Source: Pedobacter borealis DSM 19626
GTDB lineage: Bacteria; Bacteroidota; Bacteroidia; Sphingobacteriales; Sphingobacteriaceae
Length of the DNA stretch: 48,598 nt
Reading direction: 5' to 3'
Assembly (NCBI RefSeq): GCF_000708285.2
Contig: NZ_JAUG01000027.1
Span: 1-48,598, forward strand
Shown: one piece after another, positions 43,218 to 48,598 of the stretch
Layout of the letters: the number at the start of each line of letters is the position of its first letter
Position numbering within the stretch: the first letter of the stretch is position 1
Translations under genes and position numbers: made by a program
Notes under the pieces: model-generated
Databases searched by the model: none
Told to the model about the DNA's origin: nothing
The model's input: only the letters and a program-made list of their open reading frames with translations

Positions 43218-43934
43218 CTAATGTCCTGCAAAGAAACCAATTAATGCTACACCAATCCCCAACAAAACGGCAATCATTTTGCGGGTATTGATTTTATGAT
43301 CGGCACTCGATTCGAATAAGATGGTGGTAGAAATATGTAAGAAAATACCGATCACAATACCCATAATTTTATTGAAATAAGCATCAATGCCTCCAATAGT
43401 GCCATTGCTTAAGCCAACACTTACATAAAAGCCCAGAGGTGCCATGATAGCAAATACAATCAGATAAAATATAATACTGCTTTTCTTATAATGGTTTTGC
43501 ATTAATATGCTGGCCAGCGCAAAAGCAGCTGGGATGTGGTGTAGTGAAATTCCGAAAATCAGCTCATTGTGCTGTTCTTTGGCTAAAGGCATCCCCTCTA
43601 AAAAAGCATGCAAACACAAACTGATCATAATCCCAAAGGGAAAAACATGTCCGTCGTGATGTTTATGAATGTGCCCATGTTCTACACCTTCTGAAAACTG
43701 CTCCAAGAAGATCTGTAATAAAAAACCAATCAGGATGAAAACACCAATCTGCCATTTGTCGGATCCGCTGTAAGCGTCAGGAATTAAATGTAAAACTGTA
43801 ATGGCAAATAAATAGGCCCCACTGAAAGACAAAATCAGTTTTAGTAGTTTAGATTTATCGCTCTTTACTAAAAATATAGCTGTCCCACCTAAAAAGGCAC
43901 AGAAAAAGAGTACGCAGAGTTTCCAGATTTCCAT
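43218..43934 (-). CDS. ZIP-family metal transporter
   Basis: The 238-residue protein has about eight membrane helices and a His-rich loop HGHIHKHHDGH near residues 90-100. The ZIP signature helices are CLHAFLEGMPLA near 107-118 and SLHHIPAAFALASIL near 129-143, with His and Glu metal ligands. It imports zinc or a related divalent metal into the cytoplasm. It ends the run methyltransferase-PAP2-ZIP; only 3 bp separate it from the PAP2 gene. Confidence 0.9.
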   Translation of the reverse strand: MEIWKLCVLFFCAFLGGTAIFLVKSDKSKLLKLILSFSGAYLFAITVLHLIPDAYSGSDKWQIGVFILIGFLLQIFLEQFSEGVEHGHIHKHHDGHVFPFGIMISLCLHAFLEGMPLAKEQHNELIFGISLHHIPAAFALASILMQNHYKKSSIIFYLIVFAIMAPLGFYVSVGLSNGTIGGIDAYFNKIMGIVIGIFLHISTTILFESSADHKINTRKMIAVLLGIGVALIGFFAGH

Positions 43935-43937
43935 AAG

Positions 43938-44501
43938 TTAAAAATCAGGTTGTAATTTTTTAAATATTCTAGAACAGATAATCCCTATGGTAATGCCCAG
44001 TAAAGCACCGGTAGTTACATCAACAGGATAATGAACACCAACATATACCTGAGCAAAACTGATGATAAACGCCCAGAAAAGGCCAATAGGCAAAATAGGT
44101 TTCCATCGGCTATAAAAAATGCAGATTAAAAAAACGGCAATCGCAAAGTGATTGGTGGCATGTGCAGACGGAAAGCTCAGGCCACTTCCACAGGGAACAC
44201 GGTGGATAATGTCGTTCGCCAAACTTAAATCATTACAGGGCCTAACCCGGGCTACCCAAGGTTTCACTACTTTTGAGGCAATTAAATCGCCCATGGCGAA
44301 GGTAAAGAGAACCATGCCGATAATGTAATAACCTTGTTTTTTATATTGTTTAATACAAAAAACAATAATAAAAAGGTAAAGGGGCGACCAAAAAAAACGG
44401 TTACGCATTAAAGGCATCAACCAATCAAAAAAGCTGTTTGAAAGCCCACGGTGGATTTTCAAGAACAATTCTACATCAAATTGCTGTATGCTTTCTATCA
44501 T
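43938..44501 (-). CDS. PAP2-family membrane phosphatase
   Basis: The 187-residue protein has the three acid-phosphatase motifs: KPWVARVRP near 78-86 (KxxxxxxRP), PSAHATNHF near 110-118 (PSxH) and YVGVHYPVDV near 152-161 (the GxHYPxD end of motif 3). About five helices in the inner membrane. Substrate probably a lipid phosphate such as undecaprenyl or phosphatidylglycerol phosphate. The ATG overlaps the stop of the methyltransferase gene by 4 bp (ATGA). Confidence 0.9.
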   Translation of the reverse strand: MIESIQQFDVELFLKIHRGLSNSFFDWLMPLMRNRFFWSPLYLFIIVFCIKQYKKQGYYIIGMVLFTFAMGDLIASKVVKPWVARVRPCNDLSLANDIIHRVPCGSGLSFPSAHATNHFAIAVFLICIFYSRWKPILPIGLFWAFIISFAQVYVGVHYPVDVTTGALLGITIGIICSRIFKKLQPDF

Positions 44502-45229
44502 GCTTTTTTACAGATTAAAATTAACCGGTCAGAACTGTTTTCGTCAAAATCGTCTAAACCATAACTGCCAAAAGTTTTTTCGATAACCATCCCTGCCTTG
44601 GTAAGCATGCGCTGGAAATCCTCAAAACTAAATGCCTGCACCCGTTCTTCGAAATTGTATACCTTTTGTTTGTCTTCGAAATTTATCTTTTTGATAATTT
44701 TTCCGTCGATCACATTTTTGGTGATATTAAAAGTTATGCCATCAAGCGATTTTGTTTCGCAATGATTTAAGTTGCGGATAATTTTTTCGGTATTAAAATA
44801 ATCGAGCACCAAAATCCCCTCAGCTGTTAAGCATTTTCGAAAGGTTTTAAGTGCATTTATATGGTCTTTTTCGGTATCGAAATAACCAAAACTGGTAAAC
44901 AGATTTAAGGCCACATCAAAGTAATTGATGTAAAATAACCTGCGCATATCGTGTACAAGAAAATGTAATTTATTGTTTTCGAATTGCTTGGCGTATTTTA
45001 TACTTTGTTCCGAAAGGTCTATTCCGGTAACATCGAAGCCTTTTTTGTTTAAATAGATTGAATGTCGGCCTTTGCCACAGGCAATATCCAACATTTTAGC
45101 ATCGGCCCTCGGGTGTAAAAACTCCGTAAGTTTATCGATGAAAAATTCGGCTTCAGCATCATTCCGTTGTTGATAAAGAATATGATAATATGGCGAATTA
45201 AACCAATATTGAAACCACTTGCGTTGCAT
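44498..45229 (-). CDS. Class I SAM-dependent methyltransferase
   Basis: The 243-residue protein has motif I MLDIACGKGRHSIYLNKKG near 45-63, acidic D of VTGIDLS near 66-72, FDVALNLFTSFGYF near 105-118 and LVLDYFN near 143-149. Methyltransf_25-like; the LNLFTSFGYF pattern is common in Bacteroidota methyltransferases of unknown substrate. First gene of a coupled three-gene run with PAP2 and ZIP. Start ATG at 45229. Confidence 0.9.
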   Translation of the reverse strand: MQRKWFQYWFNSPYYHILYQQRNDAEAEFFIDKLTEFLHPRADAKMLDIACGKGRHSIYLNKKGFDVTGIDLSEQSIKYAKQFENNKLHFLVHDMRRLFYINYFDVALNLFTSFGYFDTEKDHINALKTFRKCLTAEGILVLDYFNTEKIIRNLNHCETKSLDGITFNITKNVIDGKIIKKINFEDKQKVYNFEERVQAFSFEDFQRMLTKAGMVIEKTFGSYGLDDFDENSSDRLILICKKA

Positions 45230-45470
45230 ATAAAAGCCGTTTGTATCTTAAAAAGATGCAAATATAAGGTTTTACAGTCGCTAGTAAAGTTAGAATATGC
45301 TTTTATGCAATAAAGTTGCAAGAATATTATGAATACGGTATCCAATTAAACACACGTTTGTTTTTGGCCATAGTCTCAATTCTAGAAAACTGATCGTGCA
45401 AATAGATATAAAAGCAATGTAAATTAAGTGTACAAACACTCCTAAATAGCTGCTATCTTGTTTTTTTTCT

Positions 45471-45478
45471 TATTTTTG
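45471..45478 (+). promoter_or_regulatory. -7 box of the phosphohexomutase gene
   Basis: TATTTTTG matches TAnnTTTG, 22 bp before the GTG start. A TTG lies closer than normal -33 spacing. Confidence 0.5.
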
Positions 45479-45500
45479 AGCCTCAATTAAATTATATACA

Positions 45501-46886
45501 GTGACTTTAATAAAATCAATTTCAGGAATACGAGGAACCATTGGCGGAAGGGCTGGAGACGGCTTAACCCCATTTGATATTGTGAAATTTACAGCTGCCT
45601 TTGGTAGCTGGGTGGTACAAAAAACAGGCAATAAAAGAATAGTTTTAGGTCGCGATGCCCGTATTTCGGGTGAGATGGTGAATAACCTGGTTATCGGAAC
45701 TTTACAGGGCTTAGGCATTGAGGTAATCGATTTAGGTTTATCAACCACGCCAACTGTAGAAGTAGCTGTACCTGATGAAAAAGCAGGTGGCGGTATCATT
45801 TTAACCGCAAGCCATAACCCAAAACAGTGGAATGCCTTAAAATTACTAAATGCGAGCGGCGAATTTATTAGCGACGCTGACGGAAAAGAGGTTTTAGATT
45901 TGGCAGAAAGCGCTGATTTTGATTTTGCTGAGGTAGATAAATTAGGTAAAGTAATTAAAAACGATACTTACCTTCAAAAACACATCGATAAAGTTTTAGC
46001 ATTACCACTGGTTGATGTTGAGGCAATTAAAAAGGCCGATTTTAAAGTCGTAATCGACTGCGTAAATTCAACCGGCGGTATTTTTATCCCTGCTTTGTTA
46101 AAAGCTTTGGGTGTGAGCAAGGTGGTAGAATTATATTGTACACCAGATGGACATTTTCCACACAACCCTGAGCCGCTTCCTGAAAACTTAACCGAAATAT
46201 CGAAAGAAGTTCAGAAGCAAAATGCCGACTTAGGTATTGTTGTTGATCCGGATGTTGACCGTTTATGTTTTGTGAACGAAGATGGTAGCATGTTCGGTGA
46301 AGAATATACTTTGGTGGCTGTTGCCGATTATGTATTGAAAAATACACCAGGAAATACGGTTTCAAACCTTTCATCAACACGTGCATTACGCGATGTGACC
46401 GAAAAAGTAGGAGCAGAATACAATGCATCAGCAGTAGGAGAGGTGAATGTAGTGAACAAAATGAAGGCAACAAATGCCATTATTGGTGGCGAAGGAAACG
46501 GTGGGATTATTTATCCCGAATCGCACTATGGAAGAGACGCCTTGGTTGGCATTGCCTTATTTTTAACACATTTAGCTAAATTTGGCAAATCGATCTCGGT
46601 ATTAAGGGCTAGCTATCCACAATACCATATTTCTAAAAACAAAATTACCCTTACGCCAGAAATGGATATCGATAATCTGTTGAAACAGGTAGAAGAAAAG
46701 TATAAAAATCAGCCATACAGTACAATTGATGGATTGAAGATAGAATTTGATAAAACTTGGGTACATTTGCGCCGTTCGAACACTGAACCGATTATCAGGA
46801 TTTATAGTGAAGCAGAAAATGAAACCATTGCCGAGAATTTGGCTAACAAAATTATTTCTGACATTAAAGAAATATTACACCTTTAA
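45501..46886 (+). CDS. glmM: Phosphoglucosamine mutase / phosphohexomutase (GlmM-type)
   Basis: The 461-residue enzyme has the phosphoserine loop TASHNPKQWNALK near 100-112, metal loop DPDVDRL near 249-255, sugar loop GEGNGGIIYP near 329-338 and phosphate loop RRSNTEPIIRIYSE near 424-437. It starts at GTG (MTLIKSISGIRGTIGG). The family interconverts hexose (or hexosamine) 1- and 6-phosphates. GlmM is the usual assignment in Bacteroidota, but the GEGNGG loop also fits phosphomannomutase or phosphoglucomutase, so specificity is uncertain. A hairpin terminator follows. Confidence 0.9.
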   Translation: MTLIKSISGIRGTIGGRAGDGLTPFDIVKFTAAFGSWVVQKTGNKRIVLGRDARISGEMVNNLVIGTLQGLGIEVIDLGLSTTPTVEVAVPDEKAGGGIILTASHNPKQWNALKLLNASGEFISDADGKEVLDLAESADFDFAEVDKLGKVIKNDTYLQKHIDKVLALPLVDVEAIKKADFKVVIDCVNSTGGIFIPALLKALGVSKVVELYCTPDGHFPHNPEPLPENLTEISKEVQKQNADLGIVVDPDVDRLCFVNEDGSMFGEEYTLVAVADYVLKNTPGNTVSNLSSTRALRDVTEKVGAEYNASAVGEVNVVNKMKATNAIIGGEGNGGIIYPESHYGRDALVGIALFLTHLAKFGKSISVLRASYPQYHISKNKITLTPEMDIDNLLKQVEEKYKNQPYSTIDGLKIEFDKTWVHLRRSNTEPIIRIYSEAENETIAENLANKIISDIKEILHL

Positions 46887-46916
46887 TCGCTAAAGGATTT
46901 CAGGATTAAGCATACC

Positions 46917-46953
46917 TGTTCAGGGTTTTAATAAAACGATTAAACCCTGAACA
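46917..46953 (+). terminator. Hairpin after the phosphohexomutase gene
   Basis: The 12-bp arms TGTTCAGGGTTT and AAACCCTGAACA enclose a 13-nt loop, 31 bp past the stop. The following bases TTTAAAAC are a weak T-tract. Confidence 0.6.
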
Positions 46954-46981
46954 TTTAAAACAAAGACTGCCACTAGCAAGG

Positions 46982-46989
46982 TATCTTTG
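46982..46989 (+). promoter_or_regulatory. -7 box of the cysteine desulfurase gene
   Basis: TATCTTTG matches TAnnTTTG, 30 bp before ATG 47020. No -33 TTTG at ideal spacing. Confidence 0.5.
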
Positions 46990-47019
46990 CAACACACTAA
47001 CTTTTAAATATTCGTAGAA

Positions 47020-48168
47020 ATGAAAAGGGTCTATTTAGATAATGCGGCCACAACGCCTTTAGATGCAGCAGTAATTGCAGAAATGACAAATGTAATGGAA
47101 AACTATTTTGGCAATCCATCTGCTATTCATGCGCTTGGCCGCGAGGTAAGAACGCTGGTAGAAAAAGCCCGTAAAACCGTTTCTGGTCTGTTAAATGCAT
47201 CTCCATCCGAAGTTTTTTTTACTTCTGGAGGCACCGAGGCCGATAATACAGCCATCCGTTGTGGAATTTCAGCTTATGGAATTAAACATGCCATTACTTC
47301 GAAAATAGAGCACCACGCCGTTGAGCATACTTTAAATACGATGCTTAAAAATGGTGAAATCGATAAATTAAGTTTCGTTAATATTGACGAAAAAGGGAAT
47401 ATTGATTACAACCATTTAGAAGAATTGCTTCAAAATAACGAACGTACTTTTGTTTCGTTAATGCATGCCAATAACGAGTTGGGTACACTGACCGATATGG
47501 TTAAAGTTGGCGATATCTGCGAGAAATACAATGCCATTTACCATGCCGATACCGTTCAAACCATGGGGCATTACCCGCATAACGTACGCGAGCTTAAAGC
47601 ACATTTTATTGTTTGCGCAGCGCACAAGCTCCATGGACCTAAAGGTGTTGGCTTTTTATATGTAAACAGTAACATTAAAATTCCACCGATGATTTATGGT
47701 GGGGCACAAGAGCGCAACATGCGTGGTGGTACCGAAAATGTATATGGTATTGTGGGCTTAGCTAAGGCTTTAGAAATTGCCTATGCCGAAATGGATCAGC
47801 ATCAGGCCTATATTCAGGGCTTAAAAGATTACCTGAAAGCACAGTTAATTGCCGAAATCCCAGGTATTGCTTTTAATGGCGAAACCGATGCCGATAAAAG
47901 TTTATATACTGTACTGAATGTATCTTTTCCCGAGATGGATATGGCCGATATGTTGTTGTTTAATTTAGATATCAATGGTATCTGTGCTTCTGGTGGCAGT
48001 GCCTGCTCTTCGGGTTCGAATATTGGCTCGCATGTGTTAAATGGTATTAATGCCGATCCAAATCGTCCTTCGGTGCGCTTTTCATTTAGCAAATACACTA
48101 CAAAGGAAGAGTTAGATTATGTAATAGAAAAAGTTAAAATGGTAGTAAAGCAAAATGCTTTGGCTTAA
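47020..48168 (+). CDS. Cysteine desulfurase (NifS/IscS-like)
   Basis: The 382-residue class V PLP enzyme begins MKRVYLDNAATTPLD. The PLP Lys is in CAAHKLHGPKGVGFLY near 201-215 and the active-site Cys in ICASGGSACSSGS near 326-338. It takes sulfur from cysteine for Fe-S clusters and tRNA thiolation. Group I (NifS/IscS) by the SGSACSSG-type loop. No iscU or suf gene is adjacent. A clear terminator follows the stop. Confidence 0.93.
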   Translation: MKRVYLDNAATTPLDAAVIAEMTNVMENYFGNPSAIHALGREVRTLVEKARKTVSGLLNASPSEVFFTSGGTEADNTAIRCGISAYGIKHAITSKIEHHAVEHTLNTMLKNGEIDKLSFVNIDEKGNIDYNHLEELLQNNERTFVSLMHANNELGTLTDMVKVGDICEKYNAIYHADTVQTMGHYPHNVRELKAHFIVCAAHKLHGPKGVGFLYVNSNIKIPPMIYGGAQERNMRGGTENVYGIVGLAKALEIAYAEMDQHQAYIQGLKDYLKAQLIAEIPGIAFNGETDADKSLYTVLNVSFPEMDMADMLLFNLDINGICASGGSACSSGSNIGSHVLNGINADPNRPSVRFSFSKYTTKEELDYVIEKVKMVVKQNALA

Positions 48169-48191
48169 AATATCATTAACCAAATAGGAGC

Positions 48192-48219
48192 GTCCCGGTG
48201 AGAATCGGGACTTTTTTTG
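48192..48219 (+). terminator. Intrinsic terminator after cysteine desulfurase
   Basis: GTCCCG, an 8-nt loop, CGGGAC and TTTTTTTG, 24 bp past the stop. Confidence 0.88.
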
Positions 48220-48249
48220 TGCGATAAAACATAGTTTGAAGTCCTTTTT

Positions 48250-48366
48250 TTGGAAAGCAAAGACAGCATTTCATTTTAAAGTTAGCCCTGCTTTCCGTTT
48301 CAAGTCCTCGCTGCGCTGTGGGCTTTACACTCCAATCAGGTTTACATACAGACGTCGGTGCTGCTA
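48250..48366. repeat. Dispersed repeat family B, copy 2
   Basis: Shares AAGTCCTCGCT, GCGCTGTGGGCTTT, AATCAGGTTTA and a final GTGCTGCT-like end with the copy at 29131-29245. Confidence 0.65.
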
Positions 48367-48598
48367 TTTAAGGTTATAGCATAACGCAAAAAGAAGAATT
48401 AATTTTATAAAACAAATCTCTGCACCCTGCAGCCCAAAATAATATCACAGGCTGTGCCACCTAAACCTGATCGGAACGAACATCCCGTTTTTCACCTATC
48501 GTGTGGACACATCTTTTTGAGGTTATTTTTAGGCGTTCTGCTAGCTTCCTCGAATGACACATTGTTTTAACCGAAGAACGCCGTCAATCCCAAGGGCC
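48367..48598. other. Noncoding end of window
   Basis: No supported gene. The stretch around 48455-48490 (CACCTAAACCTGATCGGAACGAA) resembles the CGATCGGGCTTAGGTGG word near 250-270 in inverse orientation, so repeat-derived DNA is likely. Confidence 0.4.

Noticed and set aside
46084..46473. 129-codon minus-strand open frame
   Set aside because: Antisense to the middle of the phosphohexomutase gene; codon pattern and translation are not protein-like.

Overview
The window reads as chromosome of a Bacteroidota bacterium, most likely the Sphingobacteriaceae (Pedobacter-like). The evidence is a SusC/SusD pair with a calcineurin-like phosphoesterase, a Bacteroidota-type ECF sigma/FecR pair, a long-form NusB, DUF3276, DUF5362 and DUF5522 proteins, AT-rich intergenic DNA, and several -7 boxes matching the Bacteroidota consensus TAnnTTTG. 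Genus is inferred from overall character; no 16S gene is present.

Layout. 0.5-5.3 kb (minus): a small membrane protein, a patatin-BamA-like outer-membrane lipase and TspO, then a scar in which the 5' part of a susC gene is fused to the 3' part of an M28 peptidase gene. A LacI-family-type operator survives upstream of the broken susC. 5.85-12.3 kb (minus): one operon of a small His/Cys protein, an ABC ATPase, a siderophore-type TonB receptor and two DUF3526-type ABC permeases, which looks like a metal or metallophore uptake system. 12.5-15.1 kb (plus): ECF sigma and FecR, followed not by susCD but by a PAP2 gene lacking its 5' part. 15.2-21.2 kb (minus): susC-susD-phosphoesterase, divergent from a TetR gene with a perfect operator in the shared promoter region. 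22-25 kb: small proteins and a divergent methyltransferase/LysR pair.

25.0-26.7 kb is a gene graveyard. It holds a nested inverted-repeat element, an AraC C-terminal fragment, a GH67 N-terminal fragment, a GH3 C-terminal fragment and a decayed serine recombinase, all ending at a tRNA-Arg(CCG). Next come mgtE, a HAD gene with a disrupted start, a 1-kb repeat-rich spacer, ychF, a heptamer microsatellite, DUF5362, DUF3276, an ABC exporter and a leucine-type dehydrogenase. The housekeeping run nusB-DUF1573-yajC-ybbR-coaE follows, then a beta-CASP-like nuclease and a DUF5522 mini-protein.

40.4-43.1 kb (minus) holds four tandem Uma2-family (PD-(D/E)XK-like) genes at a 676-bp period, with nearly identical ends and strongly divergent internal segments. 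After them come a ZIP transporter, a PAP2 phosphatase and a methyltransferase (minus), then a phosphohexomutase and a cysteine desulfurase (plus), and finally a repeat-bearing spacer.

Two themes stand out. First, at least four deletion-type junctions have fused unrelated gene parts, several from polysaccharide-utilisation genes (susC, GH3, GH67). Second, the Uma2 array is the best candidate for an undescribed system. All functions are inferred from sequence motifs read by eye; no database search was run.
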